From the NCBI RefSeq assembly GCF_016518545.1, contig NZ_JACVTO010000006.1, positions 124,001-188,000 on the forward strand: DNA of 64,000 bases, written 5' to 3'. A program made the translations under genes and the position numbers. The notes beneath the pieces are model-generated. The model saw only the letters and a list, made by a program, of their open reading frames with translations, searched no databases and was not told where the DNA came from. Below are positions 44,243 to 55,360 of this stretch, piece by piece; the stretch's first letter is position 1, and each line of letters starts with the position of its first letter. This DNA comes from Pseudomonas sp. S30. GTDB lineage: Bacteria; Pseudomonadota; Gammaproteobacteria; Pseudomonadales; Pseudomonadaceae.

Positions 44243-44286
44243 GCGGGCGGCCAGCCGCATCATCACCAGCAAACAAGGAGTTGAGC

Positions 44287-45078
44287 GTGATAGACGCATT
44301 CGTACGGATCGGTCCGCTGATGGATCCCAGGAGTTATCCGACCTGGGCGCAACGGATGATCGAGGACTGTTCCCAGAGCAAGCGCCGGGTGGTGGAGCAC
44401 GAGATCTACCAGCGCCTGAGTGACGGCACGCTGAGCCATCAAACGGTTCGGCAGTACCTGATCGGCGGTTGGCCGGTGGTCGAGCAGTTCTCGTTGTACA
44501 TGGCCCACAATCTCACCAAGACCCGCTATGGTCGCCACCCTGGCGAGGACATGGCGCGTCGCTGGCTGATGCGCAACATCCGCGTCGAGCTCAATCATGC
44601 CGATCACTGGGTCAAGTGGTGCAGGGCTCATGACGTCAGCCTGCTTGACCTGCAGGCGCAGGACGTGCCCCCGGAGCTCGAGGGCCTGAACGACTGGTGC
44701 TGGCGAGTGTGCGCCACCGAGTCGCTGGCGATCGCCATGGCTGCTACCAACTACGCCATCGAAGGTGCCACGGGCGAATGGTCGGCCAGGGTCTACCCCG
44801 ATACGCCCTACGCCCAGGGTTTTCTCGAACGCGGCGACAAAGCGGCGATGAGATGGCTGAAGCTGCACGCCCAGTACGATGACGAGCACCCTTGGGAGGC
44901 GCTGGAAATCATCTGCACCCTGGTGGGCGAGCGTCCCAGCGAAGCCTTGCAGCACGAGCTGCGCAAGGCGATCTGCAAGAGCTACGACTGCATGTACCAG
45001 TTCCTGGAGCGTTGCCTGGCCATGGAGCCCTCCCGGCAACGTACGGCCGCCAGGCCGGCGCTGGCCGCGGGCGGCTAG
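44287..45078 (+). CDS. TenA/THI-4/PqqC-like protein
   Basis: 263-residue all-helical protein of the TENA/THI-4/PQQC superfamily (heme-oxygenase-like fold), seen in MIEDCSQSKRRVVEHEIYQRLSDGTLSHQTVRQYLIGGWPVVEQF. It is not PqqC itself, since no pqq genes are near. The start is GTG at 44287, with AAGGAG at 44275-44280; the open frame extends far upstream antisense-free but overlaps the GGDEF-EAL gene in another frame. It follows that gene by 44 bp, so may share its transcript. Members include iron-dependent oxidases; the reaction is unknown. Confidence 0.8.
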   Translation: MIDAFVRIGPLMDPRSYPTWAQRMIEDCSQSKRRVVEHEIYQRLSDGTLSHQTVRQYLIGGWPVVEQFSLYMAHNLTKTRYGRHPGEDMARRWLMRNIRVELNHADHWVKWCRAHDVSLLDLQAQDVPPELEGLNDWCWRVCATESLAIAMAATNYAIEGATGEWSARVYPDTPYAQGFLERGDKAAMRWLKLHAQYDDEHPWEALEIICTLVGERPSEALQHELRKAICKSYDCMYQFLERCLAMEPSRQRTAARPALAAGG

Positions 45079-45088
45079 GCGGGGTGCC

Positions 45089-45110
45089 GCCGCCAGCGCT
45101 GGCTGGCGGC
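45089..45110. terminator. Hairpin between convergent genes
   Basis: GCCGCCAGC (45089-45097) pairs perfectly with GCTGGCGGC (45102-45110) around GCTG. It fills the 37-bp gap between the stops of the TenA-like gene and yciK and can act for both. Confidence 0.6.
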
Positions 45111-45115
45111 CTGCA

Positions 45116-45856
45116 TCACTGCGCGTTGAACGCCTGGCCGTTGACGCCCTGGCTGTCCGGGCCCATGAGGTACAGGTACACCGGCATGATGGCCTCGGGC
45201 AGCGGGTTGTCCTGGGGGTTCTCGCTGGGATAGGCCATCGCCCGCATCGCCGTGCGGGTGGCGCCGGGATTGATGCTGTTGGCGCGCACCGGCGCCACAC
45301 CTTCCAGTTCGTCGGCCAGGGTCTGCATCAGGCCCTCGGTGGCGAACTTCGAGACGCCATAGGCGCCCCAGTAGGCTCTGCCCTTGCGTCCGACGCTCGA
45401 TGAGGTGAACACCACCGAGGCGTCCTCGGACAGCTTGAGCAGTGGCAGCAAGGTGCTGGTGAGCATGAACGTGGCATTGACGTTGATGTGCATCACGCGC
45501 ATGAAGTTGTCGCCGCTCAATTGCTCCAGCGGCGTGCGCGGACCGATGATCGAGGCGTTGTTCAACAATCCGTCGAGGCGGCCGAACTGCTCCTCGATCA
45601 TCGCCGCTAGCTCGTCGTACTGGTGGGGCAGGGCGGTTTCCAGGTTGAACGGGATGACCGCTGGTCTGGCCAGGCCCGCCGCTTCGATCTGGTCGTAGAC
45701 TTCGTTGAGGTTGGCTTCGGTCTTGCCCAGCAGCAGCACGGTGGCACCCACGGCAGCGTACGCCTTGGCGGCAGCCGCACCGATTCCACGGCCGGCGCCG
45801 GTGACGAGGATGATGCGACCCTTGAGCAGGTCGGCGCGTGGGGTGTAGTCGAACAT
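45116..45856 (-). CDS. yciK: YciK-type short-chain dehydrogenase
   Basis: 246-residue SDR with the cofactor motif TGAGRGIG near residues 19-26, NNASIIGPRTPLEQ, and the catalytic Ser-Tyr-Lys (SSSVGRKGRAYWGAYGVSK). The N-terminus FDYTPRADLLKGRIILVTGAGRGIG matches E. coli YciK. Substrate unknown. The ATG at 45856 follows AGGAT. In pseudomonads it is placed after mupP and ubiG; here a hairpin at 45875-45891 separates it from mupP. Confidence 0.87.
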   Translation of the reverse strand: MFDYTPRADLLKGRIILVTGAGRGIGAAAAKAYAAVGATVLLLGKTEANLNEVYDQIEAAGLARPAVIPFNLETALPHQYDELAAMIEEQFGRLDGLLNNASIIGPRTPLEQLSGDNFMRVMHINVNATFMLTSTLLPLLKLSEDASVVFTSSSVGRKGRAYWGAYGVSKFATEGLMQTLADELEGVAPVRANSINPGATRTAMRAMAYPSENPQDNPLPEAIMPVYLYLMGPDSQGVNGQAFNAQ

Positions 45857-45874
45857 CGTAGGATCCTTGTCTCT

Positions 45875-45891
45875 GCCCGCCGCAGGCGGGC
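45875..45891 (-). terminator. Hairpin between mupP and yciK
   Basis: GCCCGCC (45875-45881) pairs with GGCGGGC (45885-45891) around GCA in the 48-bp gap. It lacks a T tract and probably only reduces read-through. Confidence 0.4.
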
Positions 45892-45904
45892 ATTGTCCGT
45901 TAGG

Positions 45905-46576
45905 TCAGCAGCCGCACAGGGCGTTGTCGATCACTTTGCGCAGGTCCAGCGGGTGATCGACCACCACGTCCGCGCCCCAGTGGTTGGGGTTGTCGTCTGG
46001 GTGGATATAGCCGTAGCGCACGGCCGCGGTCCGGGTGCCAGCGTCGCGGCCGGACTCGATGTCGCGCAGGTCGTCGCCGACGAACAGTACGCTGGCCGGG
46101 TCCAGGCCGAGTGTCTTGCAAGCCAGGATCAGCGGTTCGGGGTCTGGCTTGCTGCGAGTCACGTGATCCGGGCAGATCAACAGTGACGAGCGCTCGGCAA
46201 GGCCCAGTTGCTGCATGATCGGCTCGGCGAAGCGCACCGGCTTGTTGGTCACCACGCCCCACAGCAAGCGGCCTTTCTCGATATCGGCCAATAGCTGCTC
46301 CATGCCGTCGAACAGGCGACTGTGGACCGCGCAATCGCGCTGGTAGCGCTCGAGAAACTCCAGGCGCAGGGCCTCGAAGCCATCGGCATCGGGGTCCATG
46401 GCGAAGGTGGTGGCGACCATCGCCCGCGCCCCGCCTGAGATCACCCCACGGATCAGCGCGTCATCCACCGCCGGCAGGCCGCGCTCGGCGAGCATCGCCT
46501 GGCAGATGGCGATGAAGTCCGGCGCGGTGTCCAGCAAGGTGCCATCCATGTCGAACAGTACGGCTCGCAGGCGCAT
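45905..46576 (-). CDS. mupP: N-acetylmuramic acid 6-phosphate phosphatase MupP
   Basis: 223-residue HAD phosphatase (Gph-like, subfamily IA) that dephosphorylates MurNAc-6-phosphate in the AnmK-MupP-AmgK-MurU peptidoglycan recycling route of Pseudomonas, a route that bypasses MurA and gives intrinsic fosfomycin resistance. Motif [10 protein letters not shown], motif III Lys in RSKPDPEPL and motif [11 protein letters not shown] are all present. The ATG at 46576 has GAGGA 6 nt upstream; an earlier ATG at 46582 overlaps the ubiG stop as ATGA. The mupP assignment relies on its position beside ubiG, as in P. putida. Confidence 0.88.
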   Translation of the reverse strand: MRLRAVLFDMDGTLLDTAPDFIAICQAMLAERGLPAVDDALIRGVISGGARAMVATTFAMDPDADGFEALRLEFLERYQRDCAVHSRLFDGMEQLLADIEKGRLLWGVVTNKPVRFAEPIMQQLGLAERSSLLICPDHVTRSKPDPEPLILACKTLGLDPASVLFVGDDLRDIESGRDAGTRTAAVRYGYIHPDDNPNHWGADVVVDHPLDLRKVIDNALCGC

Positions 46577-46578
46577 GC

Positions 46579-47277
46579 TCATTCCTCGCGCAGGGTCTGG
46601 ATCATGTAGTTGACGTCGACGTCGCTGGCCAGCTTGTAGTGCTTGGTCAGCGGGTTGTAGGTCAGGCCGATGATGTCCTTGACCTCCAGTCCGGTGGTCC
46701 GGCACCAGGCGCCCAGTTCGGAGGGACGAATGAATTTCTTGAAGTCGTGGGTGCCTCGCGGCAGCATCTTGAGAATGTACTCGGCGCCGACGATGGCCAG
46801 CAGATAGGCCTTCGGATTGCGGTTGATGGTCGAGAAGAACACCTGGCCGCCGGGCTTGACCAAGCGCTGGCAGGCGCGGATCACCGAAGAAGGGTCCGGA
46901 ACGTGCTCGAGCATCTCCAGGCAGGTGACCACATCGAACTGGCCCGGCATCTCCTCGGCCAGCGCCTCGGCAGTGATCTGCCGGTAATCTACCTCCACGC
47001 CCGATTCCAACTGGTGCAGACGCGCCACCGATAGCGGCGCCTCGCCCATGTCGATGCCGGTCACCGTGGCGCCGCGCTGGGCCATGGCCTCGCTGAGGAT
47101 GCCGCCGCCGCAGCCGACGTCCAGCACCTTCTTGCCTGCCAGGCTGGCGCGCTCGTCGATCCAGTTGACGCGCAGCGGGTTGATTTCGTGCAGCGGCTTG
47201 AACTCGCTCTCGCGGTCCCACCAGCGGTGGGCCAGGGCTTCGAACTTGGCGATTTCGGCGCGATCGACGTTGCTCAT
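46579..47277 (-). CDS. ubiG: Ubiquinone biosynthesis O-methyltransferase UbiG
   Basis: 232-residue SAM-dependent methyltransferase catalysing both O-methylations of ubiquinone synthesis. Motif [27 protein letters not shown] and post-I VDYRQ...ITAEALAEE are intact, and the N-terminus has the usual [30 protein letters not shown]. It is followed by mupP in a translationally coupled arrangement (stop and start overlap). The neighbouring mtaD gene is 64 bp upstream on the same strand. Confidence 0.96.
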   Translation of the reverse strand: MSNVDRAEIAKFEALAHRWWDRESEFKPLHEINPLRVNWIDERASLAGKKVLDVGCGGGILSEAMAQRGATVTGIDMGEAPLSVARLHQLESGVEVDYRQITAEALAEEMPGQFDVVTCLEMLEHVPDPSSVIRACQRLVKPGGQVFFSTINRNPKAYLLAIVGAEYILKMLPRGTHDFKKFIRPSELGAWCRTTGLEVKDIIGLTYNPLTKHYKLASDVDVNYMIQTLREE

Positions 47278-47341
47278 TCAACAGTTCCTCGGAAAACTTC
47301 GAAAAATAGGGTCACGGGTACCAGCCTTGGCGGCACGCCGA

Positions 47342-48667
47342 TCATGGATTGCCTGCGCGGATTCGCTCGCCCCACTGGCGGGCGCTGTCGATCAGCGCGG
47401 CCTCGTTCATTTGCGTCAGCCGACCTTCTTCGACCAGGCGCTTTCCAGCGACCCAGACGTCGCGCACACGGTCGCGACCGGTGGCGTAGATCAGCTGCGA
47501 AACCGGGTCGTAGATCGGCTGCTGGGCCAGGCCGGAAAGGTCGAACACGGTGAGGTCGGCGGCCTTGCCCAGCTCCAGCGAGCCGATGCACCCCTCCAGC
47601 CCCAGTGCCCTGGCGCCGTTGAGGGTGGCCATGCGCAGAGCGCGGTGGGCATCCAGGGCCGTGGCCGAGCCGGCGACGGCCTTGGCCAGCAGCGCCGCGG
47701 TGCGCGCCTCGCCGAGCAGGTCCAGGTCATTGTTGCTGGCTGCGCCATCGGTGCCCAGCGCGACGTTGACCCCTGCCTGCCACAGGCGCTCCACCGGGCA
47801 AAAGCCGCTGGCCAGCTTGAGATTGGATTCCGGGCAGTGCACCACGCTGGTGTTGCTTTCTACCAGCAACGCCAGGTCGTCCTCGCTGACCTGGGTCATG
47901 TGCACCGCCTGCAGCCGCGGGCCCAGCAGGCCCAGGCGGGCCAGGCGCGCCAACGGCCGCTCACCGTGCTCGGCCTCGGCGCGCTGTACTTCCTCGGCAG
48001 TCTCGTGGATGTGCATGTGCAGCGGCGCATCGAGCTGGTCGGCGATCACCCGGATCTTCTCCAGGTTTTCGTCGCTGACCGTATAGGGCGCGTGCGGGCC
48101 GAGTGCGATGCTCAATCGAGGGTGATGGCGCAGGTCGCCGAACAGTTCGATGGCCAGGTGCAGCGCCTCGTCGAGGCTGCGCGCGCCGGGCATGGCGAAG
48201 TCCATCAGGGCCACGGCCACCTGGGCGCGGATGCCACTGCGGTGCACGCGCTCGCAGGTCTCGCGTGCGAAGAAGTACATGTCGGAAAAGCAGGTGATGC
48301 CGCCCTTGAGCTGTTCGGCGATGGCCAGGTCGGTGCCGTCGCGCACGAAGGCCTCGTCCACCCAACGCGTCTCGGCGGGCCAGATGTGCTCGTGCAGCCA
48401 GGTCATCAACGGCAGGTCGTCCGCCAGGCCGCGGAACAGGCTCATGGCGGCGTGGCCATGGGCGTTGACCAGCCCCGGGGTGAGCAGGCAGTCGGGCAGT
48501 TCCAGCACTTCGTGCGCCTGTGGCGCCCGCTCCCTGGGGCCGAGCCAGGCGATCAGCCCATCACGAATACCCAGGGCGTGACCTTCGAGCACCACGCCGG
48601 CCGGTTCGACCGGCACCAGCCAGGCCGGCACGAGCAGCAGGTCGAGGGGCGAGGAGGCTGGGGGCAT
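47342..48667 (-). CDS. mtaD: TRZ/ATZ-family amidohydrolase, methylthioadenosine/S-adenosylhomocysteine deaminase type
   Basis: 441-residue metal-dependent deaminase. The metal-binding HxH is in [13 protein letters not shown], later His in [10 protein letters not shown], and Asp in [15 protein letters not shown]. In P. aeruginosa the orthologous gene converts methylthioadenosine to methylthioinosine and lies divergent from mtnA, as here. The start ATG at 48667 ([12 protein letters not shown]) is in the 108-bp divergent promoter region with mtnA. Assignment to mtaD rests on that context. Confidence 0.85.
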   Translation of the reverse strand: MPPASSPLDLLLVPAWLVPVEPAGVVLEGHALGIRDGLIAWLGPRERAPQAHEVLELPDCLLTPGLVNAHGHAAMSLFRGLADDLPLMTWLHEHIWPAETRWVDEAFVRDGTDLAIAEQLKGGITCFSDMYFFARETCERVHRSGIRAQVAVALMDFAMPGARSLDEALHLAIELFGDLRHHPRLSIALGPHAPYTVSDENLEKIRVIADQLDAPLHMHIHETAEEVQRAEAEHGERPLARLARLGLLGPRLQAVHMTQVSEDDLALLVESNTSVVHCPESNLKLASGFCPVERLWQAGVNVALGTDGAASNNDLDLLGEARTAALLAKAVAGSATALDAHRALRMATLNGARALGLEGCIGSLELGKAADLTVFDLSGLAQQPIYDPVSQLIYATGRDRVRDVWVAGKRLVEEGRLTQMNEAALIDSARQWGERIRAGNP

Positions 48668-48733
48668 GCTCAGGGTCCCGGATTCTGACGAGTGAGTGTG
48701 CAGTATACCCGAGCGCCTGGAGCCTGGGTTCGC

Positions 48734-48739
48734 TATAAT
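48734..48739 (+). promoter_or_regulatory. -10 element upstream of mtnA
   Basis: A perfect TATAAT lies 37 bp before the mtnA start. No good -35 is found at 17 bp spacing. It is probably part of the mtnA promoter. Confidence 0.4.
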
Positions 48740-48775
48740 CGCCGGCTTTTGATCAGTAAATGGCAGGGAGAGGCG

Positions 48776-49849
48776 ATGCGCGAGCGACTTTTGGCGGCGG
48801 AGAAGGTGACCGGCATCCAGTGGCGTGATGGCACCCTGCATCTGCTCGACCAGCGTCTGCTGCCTGCCACTGAACAATGGCTGGTCTGCGACGATGTCGC
48901 CGCCGTGGTCCGGGCGATCCGCAGCATGGCCGTGCGTGGTGCGGCCGCCATCGGCATCAGTGCCGCCTATGGTCTGGTCCTGGCATTGCGCCAGCGCCTG
49001 GCCGAGGGCGACTGGGAGCAGAGCCTGGAAGAAGACTTTCTCGATCTCGCCGAGGCGCGTCCGACCGCCGCCAACCTGTTCTGGGCGCTCAACCGCATGC
49101 GTGAGCGCCTGCAGCGCCTGCGCCCGGACGAAAACGTGCTGGCGGTGATGGAGGCCGAGGCCGTGGCCATTCACCAGAGCGACCGCGAGGCCAACCTGAC
49201 CATGGCCCAGTACGGTATCGAGCAGATCCGCCGTCACCAGGGCAGCGAGCAGACCCTGCTCACCTGCGGCAATGCCGGCGCGCTGGCCAGCGGCGGTTTC
49301 GGTACCGCGCTGGGGGTCATCCATGCGGCCTACCTGGAGGGCATGGTCGAGCGCGTGTATGCCGGCGAGACGCGCCCCTGGTTGCAGGGCTCGCGCCTGA
49401 CCGCCTGGGAGCTGGCCCGTGAAGGCGTACCGGTCACTCTGTGCGCCGACTCGGCGCTGGCCCACCTGATGAAGACCAAGGGCATCACCTGGGTGATCGT
49501 CGGCGCCGACTGCATCGCGGCCAACGGCGACGTCGCCAGCAAGATCGGCACCTACCAGACGGCGGTGTCGGCCATGCACCATGGCGTGCGCTTCATGGTG
49601 GTGGCTTCCAGTACCAGCATCGACCTCAACCTGGCCAGTGGCGACGACATTCACCTGGAGGAGCATGAGGCCGATGAACTGCTGGAGGTTGCCGGCAAGC
49701 GGGTCGCGGCGGACGTGGAAGTCATCAACACCGTATTCGATGTGACGCCGGCGGACCTCATCGACGTGATCGTGACCGAAAAGGGCATCGTCGAGCGACC
49801 TGACACCGCCAAGATCGCCCAGCTCATGTGCCGCAAGCGCCTGCACTGA
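48776..49849 (+). CDS. mtnA: S-methyl-5-thioribose-1-phosphate isomerase
   Basis: 357-residue enzyme of the methionine salvage pathway that isomerises methylthioribose-1-phosphate to methylthioribulose-1-phosphate. The eIF-2B-like fold is clear from [52 protein letters not shown] and [18 protein letters not shown] (catalytic Cys and Asp region). ATG at 48776 follows GGGAGA. It is divergent from mtaD. Length is as expected for MtnA. Confidence 0.95.
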   Translation: MRERLLAAEKVTGIQWRDGTLHLLDQRLLPATEQWLVCDDVAAVVRAIRSMAVRGAAAIGISAAYGLVLALRQRLAEGDWEQSLEEDFLDLAEARPTAANLFWALNRMRERLQRLRPDENVLAVMEAEAVAIHQSDREANLTMAQYGIEQIRRHQGSEQTLLTCGNAGALASGGFGTALGVIHAAYLEGMVERVYAGETRPWLQGSRLTAWELAREGVPVTLCADSALAHLMKTKGITWVIVGADCIAANGDVASKIGTYQTAVSAMHHGVRFMVVASSTSIDLNLASGDDIHLEEHEADELLEVAGKRVAADVEVINTVFDVTPADLIDVIVTEKGIVERPDTAKIAQLMCRKRLH

Positions 49850-50107
49850 CCGAGCCGCGCCGCCCTCCGAGTGGTGCGAAGTTCAGCGCCAGCGGCGCCC
49901 CGCGCCATCTCCCACCGTGCATCCCTTTGTGATACCATTCGACAGTTTCCAAGGTCGCTCTTTTCGGCGCCCTTCATTGCGCAGATCCTGGGCTCAACTC
50001 ATTGATTTGTCGTGTGCCGCCCCACCGTCCAACGTTGTGGCGGCGAGCTTCGTCGGTCCCCCTATGGACATCGCGAAGTTTCACCAGAAAAAGGAATCAG
50101 GCTTCTC
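49850..50107 (+). promoter_or_regulatory. gyrA upstream region
   Basis: A 258-bp stretch between mtnA and gyrA. It probably holds the gyrA promoter; a TACCAT resembling a -10 lies near 49934, with no convincing -35. There is no clear T-tract terminator for mtnA. Confidence 0.3.
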
Positions 50108-52873
<2,766 letters not shown>

Positions 52874-52887
52874 ATGAGCGCAAGACC

Positions 52888-52917
52888 CGAACGGGGCGAC
52901 CAAGGTCGCCCCGTTCG
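52888..52917. terminator. Long hairpin after gyrA
   Basis: A 14-bp perfect stem (52888-52901 with 52904-52917, arm CGAACGGGGCGACC) encloses only AA. It lacks a T tract. It begins 15 bp after the gyrA stop and may end or stabilise the gyrA mRNA. Confidence 0.6.
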
Positions 52918-53005
52918 ACTGATTGCAGCAGACGATTCCGGCCGCGCACAGGCCGGGGTGCCTGCATGAAACGACTGTGTTCTATTTGTCAGAGCGAGAG
53001 TGGAT

Positions 53006-54091
53006 GTGAGCAAACGAGCCTTCAACTTCTGCGCAGGCCCTGCCGCGCTTCCCGATGCCGTGCTGCAGCGTGCCCAGGCCGAGATGCTGGACTGGCATGG
53101 CAAGGGCTTGTCGGTGATGGAGATGAGTCACCGCAGCGACGACTACGTCGCGATCGCCGAGAAGGCCGAGCAGGACCTGCGCGACCTGCTGTCCATCCCC
53201 TCCAACTACAAGGTGCTGTTCCTGCAGGGTGGCGCGAGTCAGCAGTTCGCTGAAATCCCGCTGAACCTGCTGCCCGAGAGCGGCACTGCCGACTACATCG
53301 AGACCGGCATCTGGTCGAAGAAAGCCATCGACGAGGCGCGCCGCTTCGGTCACGTCAACGTGGCCGCCAGCGCCAAGGCCTATGACTACATGGCCATTCC
53401 TGGGCAGAACGAGTGGCAACTGACCGCCAATGCCGCCTATGTCCACTACGCGTCCAACGAAACCATCGGTGGCCTGCAGTTCGACTGGGTGCCCGAGACT
53501 GGCGACGTGCCATTGGTCGTCGACATGTCTTCCGATATCCTCTCGCGTCCCATCGACGTTTCGCAGTACGGCCTGATCTACGCTGGCGCGCAGAAGAACA
53601 TCGGCCCGAGCGGCCTGGTGGTGGTGATCGTGCGTGAGGACCTGCTGGGTCATGCCCGCAGCAGTTGCCCGACGATGCTCGACTACAAGGTTTCGGCCGA
53701 CAACGGTTCGATGTACAACACCCCGGCCACCTATTCCTGGTACCTCTCGGGGCTGGTCTTCGAGTGGCTCAAGGAGCAGGGTGGCGTGGCTGCCATGGAA
53801 CAGCGCAACCGCGCCAAGAAAGACCGTCTGTACGGGTTCATCGACGCCAGCGCGTTCTACACCAATCCGATCAGCGTCAATGCCCGCTCCTGGATGAACG
53901 TGCCTTTCCGCCTGGCCGACGAGCGGCTGGACAAGGCTTTCCTGGCCGGCGCCGACGCCCGTGGCCTGCTCAACCTCAAGGGGCATCGTTCGGTGGGTGG
54001 CATGCGCGCTTCCATCTACAACGCCCTGGGGCTGGAGGCCGTCGAGGCGCTGGTGCAGTACATGGCCGAATTCGAGAAGGAGCACGCCTGA
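53006..54091 (+). CDS. serC: Phosphoserine aminotransferase
   Basis: 361-residue PLP enzyme that makes phosphoserine and, in pyridoxal synthesis, 4-phosphohydroxythreonine. The PLP-Lys region YAGAQKNIGPSG is intact, as are FLQGGASQQFAEIP and KGHRSVGGMRASIYNA. Start is taken as GTG at 53006 (MSKRAFNFCAGPAALP), which matches homologs; GTG at 53000 is an alternative. The stop overlaps the pheA ATG by one base. First gene of the serC-pheA-tyrA/aroA-cmk-rpsA supraoperon. Confidence 0.95.
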   Translation: MSKRAFNFCAGPAALPDAVLQRAQAEMLDWHGKGLSVMEMSHRSDDYVAIAEKAEQDLRDLLSIPSNYKVLFLQGGASQQFAEIPLNLLPESGTADYIETGIWSKKAIDEARRFGHVNVAASAKAYDYMAIPGQNEWQLTANAAYVHYASNETIGGLQFDWVPETGDVPLVVDMSSDILSRPIDVSQYGLIYAGAQKNIGPSGLVVVIVREDLLGHARSSCPTMLDYKVSADNGSMYNTPATYSWYLSGLVFEWLKEQGGVAAMEQRNRAKKDRLYGFIDASAFYTNPISVNARSWMNVPFRLADERLDKAFLAGADARGLLNLKGHRSVGGMRASIYNALGLEAVEALVQYMAEFEKEHA

Positions 54092-55185
54092 TGGCCGAGC
54101 AGGAACTCAAGGCGTTGCGCGTGCGCATCGACAGCCTCGACGAGAAGATCCTCGAACTGATCAGCGAACGCGCCCGCTGCGCCCAGGAAGTGGCGAAGGT
54201 CAAGACGGCATCGCTCGCCCAGGGCGAGTCGCCGGTCTTCTATCGCCCGGAGCGCGAGGCGGCCGTGCTCAAGCGTGTCATGGAGCGCAACCAGGGGCCG
54301 TTGAGCAACGAGGAAATGGCCCGCTTGTTCCGCGAGATCATGTCCTCCTGCCTGGCCCTCGAGGAACCGCTGAAAGTGGCCTACCTGGGTCCTGAAGGTA
54401 CGTTCACCCAGGCGGCGGCGATGAAGCACTTCGGTCATGCGGTGGTCAGTCGGCCCATGGCCGCCATCGACGAGGTGTTCCGCGAGGTGGCGGCCGGTGC
54501 GGTCAACTTCGGCGTGGTTCCGGTCGAGAACTCCACCGAGGGTGCCGTCAGCCACACGCTGGACAGCTTCCTAGAGCACGACATGGTGATCTGCGGCGAA
54601 GTCGAGCTGCGCATCCATCACCACCTGCTGGTGGGTGAGAACACCAAGACCGGCAGCATCACGCGCATCTATTCCCACGCCCAGTCACTGGCCCAGTGCC
54701 GCAAATGGCTGGACGCGCACTATCCCAACGTCGAGCGCGTCGCCGTGTCCAGCAACGCCGAGGCGGCCAAGCGGGTCAAGGGCGAGTGGAACTCGGCCGC
54801 CATCGCCGGTGACATGGCGGCCAACCTCTACGGCCTGACCCGCCTGGCGGAAAAGATCGAGGATCGCCCGGACAATTCCACGCGTTTTCTGATGATCGGA
54901 AGCCAGGAAGTGCCACCCACTGGCGACGACAAGACCTCGATCATCGTGTCGATGAGCAACAAGCCCGGTGCGTTGCACGAACTGCTGGTGCCGTTCCACG
55001 ACAACGGCATCGACCTGACCCGCATCGAGACAAGGCCTTCGCGCAGTGGCAAGTGGACGTACGTATTCTTCATCGACTTCGTCGGTCATCACCGTGACCC
55101 TCTGATCAAGGCGGTGCTCGAGCAGATCAGCCAGGAGGCCGTGGCGCTGAAGGTGCTGGGCTCCTATCCGAAGGCGGTGCTTTGA
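54091..55185 (+). CDS. pheA: Bifunctional chorismate mutase/prephenate dehydratase (P-protein)
   Basis: 364-residue enzyme of phenylalanine synthesis. AroQ-type chorismate mutase domain (about 1-90: LRVRIDSLDEKILELISERARCAQEVAKVK), prephenate dehydratase domain (about 95-275: GPEGTFTQAAAMKHFG, STEGAVSHTLDSF, NSTRF with the key TRF), and ACT regulatory domain (about 285-364: SNKPGALHELLVPFHDNGIDLTRIETRPSR) are all present, so feedback inhibition by phenylalanine is expected. The ATG at 54091 shares a base with the serC stop. Confidence 0.96.
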   Translation: MAEQELKALRVRIDSLDEKILELISERARCAQEVAKVKTASLAQGESPVFYRPEREAAVLKRVMERNQGPLSNEEMARLFREIMSSCLALEEPLKVAYLGPEGTFTQAAAMKHFGHAVVSRPMAAIDEVFREVAAGAVNFGVVPVENSTEGAVSHTLDSFLEHDMVICGEVELRIHHHLLVGENTKTGSITRIYSHAQSLAQCRKWLDAHYPNVERVAVSSNAEAAKRVKGEWNSAAIAGDMAANLYGLTRLAEKIEDRPDNSTRFLMIGSQEVPPTGDDKTSIIVSMSNKPGALHELLVPFHDNGIDLTRIETRPSRSGKWTYVFFIDFVGHHRDPLIKAVLEQISQEAVALKVLGSYPKAVL

Positions 55186-55360
55186 GCGTCGACCTTCGAC
55201 AATGCCGGGTGGTGCGTGGCGATACGGCGCTCCGGGCGCAGACAATGTGCAGGCCCTGCAAGCGCATCGGCCTGCGTAGCAACGGCCAGGTGCCGCGCAG
55301 TGCTGCCGAGCAGCCCTGTGGCGCGCCGGCCGTCTGGATTTCTGAACAGGGCTCGTAGCA

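Noticed and set aside
46583..47281. An upstream extension fusing mupP to a frame through ubiG
   Set aside because: The extension is the out-of-frame translation of ubiG; both proteins are complete as separate genes.
55186..55360. A hisC2 remnant in the pheA to tyrA-aroA gap
   Set aside because: No translated stretch there resembles an aminotransferase in any frame I checked; the gap is reported only as an absence.
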